Shown here piece by piece: positions 1 through 11,175 of a stretch of 64,000 nt of DNA; positions within the stretch are counted from its first letter, which is position 1; every line of letters begins with the position of its first letter. This DNA is from Chlorophyllum brunneum (lineage: Eukaryota; Basidiomycota; Agaricomycetes; Agaricales; Agaricaceae). Made by a program: the position numbers and the translations under genes. The DNA lies in NCBI GenBank assembly GCA_963576785.1, contig OY756148.1:1550001-1614000 (forward strand). Direction: 5' to 3'. The notes beneath the pieces were generated by a model. The model did no database searches and was not told the DNA's origin. It was given only the letters and a program-made list of their open reading frames with translations.

Positions 1-175
1 CGTCTGGCTCGTCCTGGACAGGCAGAGCTACTGTAGGCACTCTGGCCCCGTCAACTTCGCGTCCAGTTTCGTCCCGAGTCAAAAGAATGCCATGCTCTTT
101 GAAAGACTTGAAAGGGACGATGAGGCCAGGGGCGGGGAAGGGCGGGAAGCAGGGTTGTGCTACCTTTTCTTCCAT
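1..175 (-). CDS. 5' end of an unidentified gene, cut by the window edge
   Basis: An ATG at 175 opens a four-codon first exon (MEEK). A GTAGCA donor follows at 163 and a TTTCAAG acceptor ends at 107, giving a 57-bp intron. The second exon (106 to 1) is open to the window edge and reads SFKEHGILLTRDETGREVDG and onward. It has charged, coding-like composition with no repeats. I do not recognise a family in these roughly 39 residues. It is divergently arranged with the trehalose gene starting at 980. The case rests only on the splice signals and the open frame, so a shadow frame is possible. Confidence 0.35.
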   Translation of the reverse strand, partial: MEEKVAQPCFPPFPAPGLIVPFKSFKEHGILLTRDETGREVDGARVPTVALPVQDEPD

Positions 176-979
176 CTGCTATCGCCAGAGTTGTGATCTG
201 GCTGGGTGCAACGGTGGCGGTAAAGGAACTGAAGGTGAAGAGGCAGAAACATGCCTGCCAACGAGGGTAGATAATCAAACCGAGCCAGGATTGGCAATCC
301 GAATGCTCGACTGGGACGTTGTTTGGTCCGTGCTTCAAATACAAATAATGTATTCAATTGAGGTAGTTTTCTGTCCATTGACCTGCGGAATAATACTCCA
401 GCGTCCTTGCAGACTGGGCCTTTGTTTTGAAGCAGGTTGCTCCTTCTCCTCTGTTGCTTGTCTCTTGGCAGGGCCTGTGATTCTGCCCATTCGAGGTGCT
501 TGTATAGCCGTTCCGAGCTGCCATCCTCATCGGAGCATCATCAACTTCATTGCTGTAGATTTCGACTGGTTTCGTGAGTGCGCGAATCCGACGTGCGTTA
601 TGGAGGGCATAAAGTACCTTGAACTGACATCATCCGGCTGGGCATCAGAGCTAAAGCAACCATATGGCCAACCTGTAGACCTTAAAGTCGTTTGACCCAT
701 TACTATGTGCGACCCAGTACCTGATCCACACAGTATGATAGGAAGTACCTGTCAAGCCCGGCAAGATGTATAAACCATGGTTGATAACCGTTGGCTATCA
801 CCATCAGAACCTTACGGAAATTGGTCGGGAGAAGAAACGCTGGCAGTTGGCAGTACCCGGGTCTGGCCGAACGGCAGAATCACGGAACGTGATCGATGGA
901 CCTCGATGGCCGGATATGGGAGCGGCAATGACGTCGATATATACCTCACACTCAACCCCTGTCCTCGTCGTTCAGTACA
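176..979. other. Divergent intergenic region
   Basis: Between the edge gene (-) and the trehalose gene (+). It has only short open frames without splice support. A TATA-like ATATATA lies near 938, about 40 bp upstream of the ATG at 980. No RNA gene or repeat was seen. Confidence 0.4.
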
Positions 980-3900
980 ATGACCAGCCTCAGAAATCAC
1001 CGCGTCGTCATTGCCTCCCTTTTTCTCCCTACAACCGCCGTCCTTGGCGAGTCCACACCCGCGACCCCTGAGATCCAGGTTGCTCAGCCCGCATTTGTCC
1101 CAAAGTTTCCCGCTGAGAAGTCAGCTCGCGTGTTGCCAACCCATACACGCCAAACGAGCGGTGGAAGTCTACTTCCGCCTATCAGAAGTATTGTCGAGGA
1201 CTTGAAGGACAAAGTGCGTGCCCTCGCTTATGCAGATCCGAACACATATAGTGACAGAGAGCGACAGACCCGCGGTTCTACCCCTGCAACCCGCTCGCCG
1301 ACTGCCGAGATTGCTAACCCGTTCACAAAACTCACTCACTTCGCTGACACTGTTTCCGAGCGTCTCGTTGACTCAGACAAGCCAGACGCCTTATCAAATG
1401 CTACGTTATCTCCCCCTACGTGCCGCAAGCAACCCTCTTCTAGTGGTGCCGAGCCTCGCTTACAACGCAGACATTCTCGCTCCGCTTCACGTCACCCTCC
1501 TGCAAAGTCAAGAGGCCAGCCCTGGCATTTTGAGAGTAATCCCCACTGCAATGGCGGTTTGAAGAACGCTGTCGAAAGTGTTGGTAACAAACTGCAAAAG
1601 AAGTTGTGGGTGGGCACACTCGGGACTGGCACCGATGGGTTTAGAGAGCCTGTGAGGCGAGATATCGATGTTCGTATGTTCACCGAGCGGAACAGTCTAC
1701 CCGTCTGGATCCCCGACTCAGAGTTCCAGAGTTGTTATGATGAATTTTGTCACCAGGTTCACTTAATGCGCCTACTCTGTGTTGACCATGGCTAACTTTC
1801 CATCAGGTCCTCTGGCCAGCCTTGCATTATGCCATTCCAGATGCCCCAAAGACAAAAATGTTTTACGAGTCTGCCTCCTACAAGCAGTACGTCGCCGTCA
1901 ACCAGCGCTTCGCGGATGTCATTATATCTAGTTACCGAGAAGGCGACATCAGTGAGTCCTATACTCTTCAGCCTTGACCCATCCTAATGTAAATAGTCTG
2001 GGTAAACGATTATCACCTCATGCTCTTACCTCTTCTCCTGAGGTCCTCCCCTCGTATACCTCCATCCACACCGATTGGTTTTTTCATGCATGTCGCATTC
2101 CCTTCTTCGGAAATATTCCGCTGCTTGTCCGTCCGCCGTGATCTTCTCTCCGGCCTCATGGCTGCGGATCTCGTTGGCTTCCAGACACCTAACTTCGCTC
2201 GTCACTTTCGTCAAACCGTCAGCCGCATCTTAGCATTCGAAGCATTACCCAAAGGTATTCGCATACCTGAGGGAGAAGAAGGTCGCCTGGTGAAAGTCGA
2301 CGAATTAGTCAGGGTTGGGTGTCTACGTGAAAAGGCAAAGATGCTAGGCACACCTGAATCGAAAATGGCTGAGGAAGTCGTGAAGGCAGGGGAGGAAGAT
2401 GGTGCGAAGTCCTTGGGACGTGAGCGTTTCGTAGATGTTGGTTCTTTCCCCATGGGTATAGATGTGAAGCAACTCCAGGAAAGGAAGTAAGTACCACGTC
2501 TCGTCTGGTCATCCCAAGCCCTAATATATACCCAGACAAGAACCAGAAGTAGCGGAATGGGTGTCCGTTCTAAAACAACGTTATGCTGGCATGAAGATTG
2601 TTGTTGGTAGGGACAAACTTGATGAGGTCCAAGGTGTCAGGCACAAGATCCAGGCTTTTGAGAGGTTCTTAGAACGGTATACGGAATTTCAAGGGAAGGT
2701 TCGCCGTCCGCTTTCCTGTCTTTCTACCTGATGCTGAATCTGTGTGGTTCAGGTGGTTCTAATACAGGTTGCCCTACAAACTACAGAGTCCAATGAACTG
2801 GCTGGTGGCGTCTCCGATGCAGTGGCCAGAGTCAACTCCCGATTCTCCACCTTGACATATCAACCTGTCGTCTTCTTACATGTACGCATCTTAAGTCCGG
2901 CGCAGAAGGATCAATACCCTAATGAGTCTATTGATAGGTCCAAGACTTGACCTTCAGTCAATACCTTGCTTTACTTACAGTCGGTGATGCTTTTATCGTA
3001 ACTAGCCTCAGAGAAGGTATGGCACTCCGGACGCACGAGTTCGTCGAGTGCCAGGAAGGAAAGGAAAATCCAGGAAGTTTAATTCTTAGCGAGGTGGGCG
3101 CTCCTATCTGGGGTTCAAACGATGGCTTACCTTTTCTCAGTTTACTGGGTCTTACAGTTATTCTGGTTTCAGGAGCTGCATAGCCATCAACCCATGGGAT
3201 ACTCGAGGCACCTCAGATGCCATATACTCCGCCCTCACGACGAATCAGGAAGAGAGCAAAAATCGCTGGGTGGTCAGTAAAAATTTGCCCCTTTTGACCC
3301 GGGCTGAACGATCGCCACAGGAACTTCACAACCATGTGACAACCCAAACTGCGCAAACCTTCGTCAACAGCTTCCTCAGCCGGGTTATCCGAGCCCATTC
3401 CGAGCATTGGTTAGACGACATCGAGGATGTCCCACCTCTGGACCTGACTCGTATTCTCCCCCAGTATGCAGCTTCTATCTCATACCATCCTAGTAAAACT
3501 CATGCTCGAGCATAGATATAAACATTCACAACGCCGCCTTATTATTGTTGACTTTGAAGGCACGCTATGGCGAAGGGACCTTACCCGCAAGGGCCTTCAG
3601 GCATACTTGAACGGAGAATTCAAGATACCAGAAGCGCCGTTGGAAGCATTGAAGAGCCTTGCACGGGACAGGCGAAACGACGTTTGGTTGCTCAGTGGGC
3701 TTCCCGTCCGTGATGTATTGGATCGTGTCGCAGAGGAAGTTCCTAACATTGGAATCGTGTAAGTGCATTCTTCAATACCAGTGACCTTGTCTTCTCATGA
3801 CCATTCTAGCGCGGAGAATGGATGTTTTATGAAAACTAAGCCCGGAAGAAATTCCGCTTCCGGCTATACAGGAGAATGGCTTAACCTTGTCGCGAACCTG

Positions 3901-4669
3901 AATATGACCTGGAAGAGCAGCTGTCTAGAGATACTAAATTACGTGAGTAATTGTGCCTTCTCAAAAATTAGTTCTTGAATCGTGTCAGTTCACGGAGCGC
4001 ACACCGGGCTCCATCATTGAAGAGAGAGAAGCTTCAATTATTTGGCGGTACTGGACTGGTGACCCTCAAGCAGATTCGGCTGATCGACAATGGGCGAGGA
4101 GACAAGCAGCCGAAGCCCAAAACCACATCTTTGATAGTCTCGGAGAGCGGTATGGTCTACGTATCATACCAGGCAAGAGCTCCTTCCTCGTTCTCCCCGG
4201 CAATATATCTAGATCGACCGCCGTTGGCGCCATCCTGCAACCAGGAGGGCCAGCCAGCTCCTCGGCTGCTGTTAGATCGAATCGAAAGGGCAGTCTCTCA
4301 GAGACGTATTCATACAACACCCTATCTTCTCCGACTATTAGCATCTCAGCCGCCGCGTCTCGGGTTGGTGAAGCTCGTGGTTTGGCAAGCGAAGTTGATT
4401 TCGTGCTCGTGATCAGCTCGGATGAACCTTTGCTAAGGAGGATGAATGAAATCGAGGGAGCTGATGCAGAATGCGTTACGGTTAGCACAAGTAAACGAGG
4501 GACCGATGCTCGCTGGAAGCTCGATCTCGACGAAGGCGAGCCTGTGATTTCCTTCGTAGATCATGAACCAGAGTCAGAGGAAGTAAAAGAAGTTGGTAGG
4601 GCTGGCAACGTGGTCGTGAAGGTCCTCGACCGGTTCGCCGCTGTCGGCTCTAAGACAGCCCTTGGCTAG
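980..4669 (+). CDS. Trehalose-6-phosphate synthase complex regulatory subunit (TPS3/TSL1-like), 11 exons, 1063 aa
   Basis: Regulatory subunit of the cytosolic trehalose synthase/phosphatase complex. The N-terminus RVVIASLFLPTTAVLGES is characteristic of fungal TPS3/TSL1 proteins and supports the ATG at 980. A low-complexity segment follows, then a GT20 glucosyltransferase-like domain (WVNDYHLMLLP, then GFFMHVAFPSSEIFR) and a C-terminal trehalose-phosphatase-like HAD domain. Motif I of the HAD domain reads VDFEGTLW, whereas active phosphatases have D-x-D-G-T, so the second aspartate is lost. That points to a regulatory, non-catalytic subunit. Introns: 1757-1806, 1952-1996, 2487-2535, 2699-2752, 2882-2937, 3094-3140, 3273-3320, 3464-3515, 3759-3809 and 3943-3988. 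The exons sum to 3192 nt, a multiple of three. TPS2 is the main alternative and is disfavoured by the N-terminus and motif I. Confidence 0.88.
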
Positions 4670-5232
4670 AAGACGATTTTCGACATGTCTTTGGAAACGT
4701 TCAACCAGTGTGCATGTATGCAGTAACTGATTTTTATGCCCTGATGAATGTAATTTTATATAGGCGGCTTAACTTTGCTTAGTTATACGATGATAGATAG
4801 ACGTGTATAGAGGGTACGTTGGGATTCAATCTACAATTTTAGGTTCGGTAGGAGCAATCCTAAACATCAGTGAGATTGACGAGCCTTGGGGAACTGACTT
4901 ATCGGGGAAATTTGCTGCCCTCTAACGGAGTTTCGCAATGGGGCACGTCGCACGGGCTCGCTTGCACTAGTATGATCCACCACCACCTCATCTCACCTCG
5001 GGAACTTACATCAAACAGAGGTGCTATGTTACCTCGTTAGCCTTCGGTAACGCTTAGATGTTGGTTTACTTGTTGAGGTATAGAAATACAGTTCAACGTG
5101 TTCGGGAAAGCCTTGACCCTCCTATCATGCGTTTACTATGGTTCATTGGTCTTAGTATTACATTCTGCGAGCTCTGGGATAACTGGAAACATATTTGACC
5201 GTTCATTATACTTTCTACTCTGGTGTTACGAC
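4670..5232. other. Intergenic region, convergent gene ends
   Basis: 3' flank between the trehalose gene (+) and the beta-trefoil candidate (-). It has only short open frames and no repeats. A GGTTCGAATTCC string near 5270 resembles a tRNA B box, but I found no matching A box or cloverleaf. Confidence 0.4.
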
Positions 5233-5349
5233 CTAGGAACGTGTAAATCGTTGAAAATACCAAGTCTGGGTTCGAATTCCTGAATCGATTCTGGAAAGAA
5301 CCATGCCAGGCTGTTATTAAAATGTCAGTCGTGTATTACGATAACATGG

Positions 5350-6017
5350 TTATTCGATCCTAAGGATATATATCCTCACCTGGGCAGATTCTTTCACTGG
5401 TTCGCCCTGGGTGCGAACGGTTTCATCGTTCACGAAGTATTTGGGTTCTTGAAAGTCCCCTGTAAAAGGCACAATTCTACCATGTTCATTATTAGCTGGT
5501 TTGACTCTATCAAAGAATACTTTGACATACTCGAACATGGATTGTTGAAGCCACGCTTGTTGGGGAGGTCGGTGAACGATTTTCCACTGGTGTAGATTGT
5601 TCTCCTCTCCCTCTAAGCAGTCAACTGGTTTTTGATTCTCTGGCTCCCCATTGATACCAAAAGTAGGGGGGAATTCCGGTGGTGACCAAACGAGATCGGC
5701 ACGATTGATATTATAAACCCCCATACCCGGATCGACAACCTTGACTTGCCACTGTTCAATGACATTGTCATTAGTTCAGAAAACGAAAGAAGAAGAGAAG
5801 TACATACAATTTGGCGTGAGAACCCATTGGTTGCGAGCTCAAGGAGGATAGGGTTACCGTCCTGCTCAGGTGCAGTGGCATATGATGGTATGGGCATTGG
5901 AATTGGTATTGGAATACCGCCGGGACCTTTGGTGGCATCCACGGGATCCTCAGGGAGGATAAGATATAGACCAGGTTGGATAGAAACAGCAGACTTCTGT
6001 TCGTTATACTCAGGCAT
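5350..6017 (-). CDS. Small possible beta-trefoil protein (mycocypin/cospin-like)
   Basis: Two exons, 6017-5808 and 5751-5350, separated by a 56-bp GTATGT..AACAG intron, encode 203 aa without a signal peptide. The start SIQPGLYLILPEDPV, then ELATNG and WQVKVVDPGMGVYNI directly across the splice, then QWKIVHRP, recall the repeated Trp-containing strands of mushroom beta-trefoil protease inhibitors (mycocypins, cospins). This is a weak, pattern-level resemblance. An IPIPIPMPIP stretch near residues 35-44 is low complexity. The 3' end is uncertain. A good donor (CAG|gtgagg at 5388) with an acceptor at 5311 would give a third exon ending at 5233 with TQTWYFQRF, for 216 aa, also in frame. Function as a cytosolic protease inhibitor is inference only. 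Confidence 0.5.
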
Positions 6018-7415
6018 AGCGAGGTTGGTTGTCGATGATAATCTCGGACAATGAATACCATGGCAGTTTTGATACGTATATATAGGTCTTTGGGAACATT
6101 AGAGGTGTCAAAGTGGTGGCGATTGTGGAGGAATAGAGGGGTCATAGAAGATTCAACATGTCAATTTCATTGGTCTTCGAAAGGGGATTTCCGATTCCGT
6201 TGAAGGCTCAATATCGTATGTCGTACGTGCCACCAGAAGTTGTGGTAGAATGCAGGCTGATCTACAAGTTCACAGAGTACATTGTCAGCTATGTAATTGA
6301 ATTGATGTTCCTTATACAGGGAATCAACCTGTAAGAGCGGAAGACATAATGTTCCAAAGGAGATTGATTGAGAACTTAAGAGGGCCTTCAGTCTCAAGAA
6401 TGGGTTCCTTGCGGAGCATTTATGAATAGTGCCGGTAGATCGGAGAGCTCACCTGATGAAGCTAATGCTGTACACAGAAGGGACGGGAACAGACATTCAC
6501 CGTCAAGCGATTGGCGCTCAACGATTTACGAGATAACAGTTATCCACACGATATCGCGTCCATATGGGTCATATTTTAAATTTCGAAGCAATTCCACTGG
6601 CCCAGTAAACTCGAAGGAGAAATAACTCTGCGGTCATTTCACTGTGTATTTATGAGATTAACCATCTCCTTTCGTGTTGGCGTTAATACCACATGACCCT
6701 TGATGTATGATGTGCCATAACGTTCTTCCATTCCCAGAACCAAAGTATCAGTCAAGAAACAGAACAAGCTGTCTCCGATCCGGTCAATCGGCCGTGCCCA
6801 GCCATCATGATCTAATCCACAGGTTTTGTTATCTATCTATCAGTTCAGCCTACCCTGCTCTATTTTTAGCGCCATCTCTGAGGCGCCCAACCTGGCCACC
6901 AACGTCATTCTCATCAAAAAAACTTATTTCGGGTTTACTGGCCAGAAAGACCCGGACGTGAGTGCCGCTTCTTGGAGCCAGACCGAGACACAGAGCCTCG
7001 AGGTGGTATCGACTGCTATCTATTTGTAACTAATTGCCGTTAATGTACACCATGAGCGAGACACTGAGAAGCTACCAGGAGCTTGTACCCATTACGCTAC
7101 AAAGGATAAACTTCAATTGGAAACGGAGAATAAAAAGGAACGGAGAACAAAGGAGTGGACGTTATCGCAAAAATAGGGCATGTTGGCGTCCATAAGGCAC
7201 AGCGAACGTGGAATGCGTGATATGCTAGAGCTAATGATAACTGTACTACTGAAGATGAAGGGTTTTATACACTTGGTATTGTGTGAGAGAAAACAAGAAC
7301 AAGTGATGTGAAGATGGAACAAGGACGGTAAGAATTAGGAGACAGAACTTGACAGATAATGATAGCAGATGCTAAGCGGAGACGAATGTAAAATGTAATG
7401 GTGTAAGCAGGGCTA
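6018..7415. other. Long intergenic region
   Basis: No supported gene. A minus frame at 6167-6397 (ending HVRHTILSLQRNRKSPFEDQ) and plus frames at 6422-6625 and 6707-7029 are open by chance length, and I could not link them to exons or to a family. Confidence 0.4.
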
Positions 7416-8512
7416 TCAACGCCTTGCTACACGCTTTCGTTCCCGACCCTCATCTTCTATATCCATCGATTCGGGTGAAGATTGTATAACATTGATATTC
7501 TGGTTCTGTTGCAGCCCCCGGTTACTCTTCGTCCTTCGTCGGACAGAGCCAGAGAGGCTGGACTGAGACCCAGGCGTACCGCCAGATGGAGATTGAGTCA
7601 TTGGTACGCCCCCGGCGGTAGCAGGGGTGGAAGTGGCGTCGAGCATCATCATCATCGCATGTCGCCGCTTGGTGCCCACGGTGGGGATCGCTGGTGCTTC
7701 GGGGAATGAGAGGGGTGAATTGATAGACGTAACCGTTTCCGGGATGAAATTGAAGACGGACGTCGAGGGGATTGCCGGAAGGTTGGTAAAGGTACTAGAC
7801 GATTCCCCTTTCAATGCAGTGCGAGTTTTGCTGCGTTGCGTAGGTCGTAGTGTGTTAGAATGAAGAAGGGGCGGTGACGGGGTGGTCGGTTCAGGGGGGT
7901 GATTTAGAGTCGTCAACGCTGGCGAACTCGGGGTGGGAAGAGAAGGGAGCGACTAATAAAGGGAAGTCAATCATTTGTTGTAGCAGAGTGTGTGTGTGAC
8001 CAAACGTACTGTATTAGATGTCGCAGGTGCTGGTATATTTTGTTTACCGTGATTCGGCGGTACGCTGGACGTCGGTCGAGCGCGCTCCTTTTCCCGTTCG
8101 CGCTCTTCCTCTTCGTCCTCCTCTTCTTCCTGAGCTTTAATGGCTTCAAGTCGAGCTTCCGTCCAGTCCATGACTCGGCCGATAGTCATGCCATCATTAT
8201 CTGCATCAGGTGATGAGCCCAACGTAGAGGGCCCCAATCCCCCAACAGAAACCCCCTGCTGGATCATCGTTAAAAGATCCTGGCACGCAGCAGCGTACCC
8301 AGCGTTGTACGCGCGTTTGGCATTTTGGCGTGACGAACGATAGAGCGTGGTAATGCTAAGAGCCGCGGCTTTTGGAAAGCTCAGCTAATTTACTCTGGGC
8401 GTGGGTGGGAGATAAAAAAGTTACCTCTGAAGTTATTGAGCAGCTCTTGTTCTGCCTTCTGCTGGGTAGTCGGAAGAGAATTTGCGAGGGTGTTGAGGTT
8501 GAGAGACTCCAT
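7416..8512 (-). CDS. HAPSTR1/C16orf72-like (DUF4588-type) protein, 3 exons, 327 aa
   Basis: The start ATG at 8512 reads MESLNLNTLANSLPTTQQ. Introns are 8369-8424 and 7953-8009, and the exons sum to 984 nt. Residues about 30-60 read RAAALSITTLYRSSRQNAKR, then AYNAGYAACQDLLTM. This helical stretch (a LYR/S-type helix, an A-Y-x-x-G-Y step, then a hydrophobic helix) resembles the conserved core of animal HAPSTR1/C16orf72, a nuclear stress-response protein that partners the HUWE1 ubiquitin ligase. Next come a long acidic coiled stretch (EEEEDEEEEREREKER), a Ser/Pro/Thr-rich region with a GTKRRH basic patch, and a basic C-terminus (RERKRVARR) that could act as a nuclear signal. The family assignment is from memory of the motif and is moderate. 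It is divergent from the RGG protein at 9393. Confidence 0.6.
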
Positions 8513-9392
8513 GCTCGGTGAAGGTTGGGGAAGAACAGAGATGCTAACCACAAACACCTTCATTCTCGCTTATGTCAGCACTGATCCCCCTAAACCACTC
8601 TGTCTGAGCTCCCTTCTTGCGGGGACCTACCGTGTGTCCTGAGCCAAGACCTCCACTTCGTCAAGATATGTATAATGACTCCGTATTTCCAGAATTTCCT
8701 CCCCCCCAAGGGTGATTCCCCCAAATTTATTTGTTCCCTCCGAATCACAAATAGTGACAAATTCCGCCGCTCCGGTGTTGTCGTTCTATACCGTTCTCGC
8801 GCACGTCCCGGACTAGGATACTTAATCCGCAACACTTCCGCTCTTGTACTCTTTGATTCATGGGCATGATGACTTCGAATCCACAGCTTCCGCCCTTGAG
8901 GTGTGTACTACTGACACTGTCTGACCTCGTGCTGTTGGGCTATTCGAGAGTCATGACTTACTCTTAGTCACCAAGCTGTTTATGTTAACCCGAAACCTTA
9001 ATATTCTAACACGAATAAAGCCTTTGAACAACTATACTGTCTCCTTCGCGAACTTCCCGGAGCATCAGCTTCAGACGGCTGCTGTGTACAATGTCGAACG
9101 AGGCTTCCACGCGCAGTCAAAGCTAATTTTGCGCATTATGACGGCTTTACAGCTTCTGATATCCACAGTAGTACTAGTAACCAAAGGCAGAAGCAACAGC
9201 ACGACCTGTCCTCGGATTAGATCACAATCGATCCGGTCCGGTCGGCGGAGAGAAAATAGCCGGTTTGTTATCATCTTGAAAAGCAAACACTGTCAGTAAT
9301 CTAATCTGATCTCCAGACTCCAAACCCACCAGCCCACATAACTACCATTCTCAAGACTTTGTTCCCTGTCCCACAGTTTCGTATAGCCTAAC
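8513..9392. other. Divergent intergenic region
   Basis: Shared upstream region of the HAPSTR1-like gene (-) and the RGG protein gene (+). No convincing exon, repeat or RNA gene is visible. Confidence 0.4.
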
Positions 9393-10270
9393 ATGTCAAC
9401 AGAACCAGCACAGGGTTCTTCATCGTCGAGCCGGGGCCGGGGACGAGGTCGTTCACGGGGCGGCTTTGGCAAATATCTCAGAGCACGAGGCCGACGCGGC
9501 GGAGGTCGTCCAGCAGAGTTTCACGAACGCCTAGTATTGGAAGGAGAAAAACCAGAAGAAACAGACGAAGTAGATGCTGCTGAACGTGCAGCTAAGTACT
9601 CTCGGAGACAACTTGGCTCGAACGTAGATCGATATGCCGAACCTGAACCTGAGCTGGGATCAGATGGTACGTGAGTTATCATAAAGACTGAGAAACAATT
9701 CTGGATTTCAGGTAACTTTTAGGTGAACCGATTGTTGAGCCTGAAGTGGACTTATCGAATTTCTTGGAGCGTCAGCGCCTCACTGATGAAAAGAGTCCAT
9801 CATTAAGCTCCGAACTTGTTGGTCAACCAGAAGACGAGGACGACGTAGACTATACATTAGATAACATCACATCCGGTGGAAAATCAAAACGACAGCAAGG
9901 AGCACCAAAGAAGGGCAAAATAGAAGCTCTAGAGTGGGATGATGAGCTTGAGTCTATGGCTCGAGAAAAGGCTGCGGCGGAAGCTACTTGGGGTTTGTCT
10001 AACGCTTCAGCACCAGTGACAAGGAGGCTCATATCCCGGTCACAGACCTGAAAGACCGTTTCCGTGCTAAATCGGAAAAACTCAGAAGCAGACCAATACC
10101 TACCGCGAAGGAACGCAAGGGCACGTCAATCTCTATGCTTCTTCGGGCCCGATCTCATACACCACTTAGCGAACAATGCTGTCATTGAAGCGCCCGCACT
10201 ACCGACTTCTGCACCGCCAAAAGATCTTAAGACTGAGATGCAAGATTTCTTAGACGACCTTTTGAGTTAA
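9393..10270 (+). CDS. RGG-rich protein of unknown function, 4 exons, 239 aa
   Basis: The N-terminus has Arg/Gly repeats (SRGRGRGRSRGGFGKYLRAR), typical of RNA-binding or methylated RGG tails. A charged body follows (IEALEWDDELESMAREKAAA, then TWDLKDRFRAKSEKLRSR), ending KTEMQDFLDDLLS. Introns are 9667-9722, 9993-10045 and 10121-10169. The last one keeps the frame only with a GC donor (AAGG|GCACGT) and a CACTTAG acceptor. With it the exons sum to 720 nt. The EALEWDDEL..AREKAAA block looks conserved, but I cannot name the family. A role with RNA is inference from composition. Confidence 0.6.
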
Positions 10271-11175
10271 ATTTGAAGGCCTTTCGGGACTCGTGCCATT
10301 CTTCTGCAATAGGGTGTCTAACTCAAGTTCTGAAATGATCAATTTTACCTACGGGGGTGTCATCTTTTCATAGGATCCACACGTTCTTCTACCTCAAGTG
10401 CGAGACGAGAGAGCCCTGCTCTGTTGCTTATTGCTTGGCGAGTGTGGTCACTTGGTATCCGGGAATAGGATTGGGCTGGAAAGAACCATGGACGACCTGT
10501 GAACGCGCTGTAGGAAGATAGAAACGCACTTAGACCCTTACCATAGCTGCTCCCTGTCCATCAAAGAAAGAAAGAGAAGAAGAAGAAAAGCATTGTCCCT
10601 TTGTTCTGGAACAAACTAATGAGTACCGCAGGCTCACGCGGAGGGCGGGTCCCGTCTGCTGTTAGACGTCACTCAACATTTGGAGTGCACGGATTGGGGT
10701 TTCTTCGTGGATTGAGTGTGAGGAAGGAGTATTTAAGGAACAGTCCGCTTTTCACCTTGCGCCTCGTGCTGGACCTGCTATATGCTAGGCCTGTGGACGC
10801 GTTGGCTGGCTCAAGTTTGTTAACCTTGCAGGGAGGAACGGACGCATCCCAATGCTGGATAGGACTTACCGTTACGGTGCAGGATCGGTGCGCAAACCTC
10901 AGAATCTGGTGGGCTGTAGTACGTTGCGGCACTTGGGATTGGAATAGAGACCAGCTAAGGTCAGTTGGGCGTTACAATTCTGGGACGTTTCAAGTCGTAA
11001 CACTTGGTGTCAAGTAGATAAAATCTACGGGGACAAAGAGTTGCCCTGGCTGGCCATAGGTAATAATGGTACAATCTAACCACGGCGAACGAAAACGGGG
11101 TCGGCTGTCGGGGAGAGGGATGTTTCGTGCAAACAGTTGGGTATTAAGTTGAAGGTATGAGTCGTCAAGCGTACA
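10271..11175. other. Intergenic region between RGG gene and receptor R1
   Basis: Convergent 3' flanks. A purine tract (AAAGAAAGAAAGAGAAGAAG) lies at about 10565-10595. The open frame 10601-11017 has no ATG near its start, no family resemblance and no splice partners. I looked here for a pheromone gene ending in CaaX and saw none. Confidence 0.4.

Noticed and set aside
5262..5285. GGTTCGAATTCC as a tRNA B box
   Set aside because: No A box, anticodon arm or acceptor stem could be folded around it.
10601..11017. 138-codon plus-strand frame as a gene
   Set aside because: No ATG at its start, no homology signature, no splice partners; it lies in the convergent 3' region between two genes.
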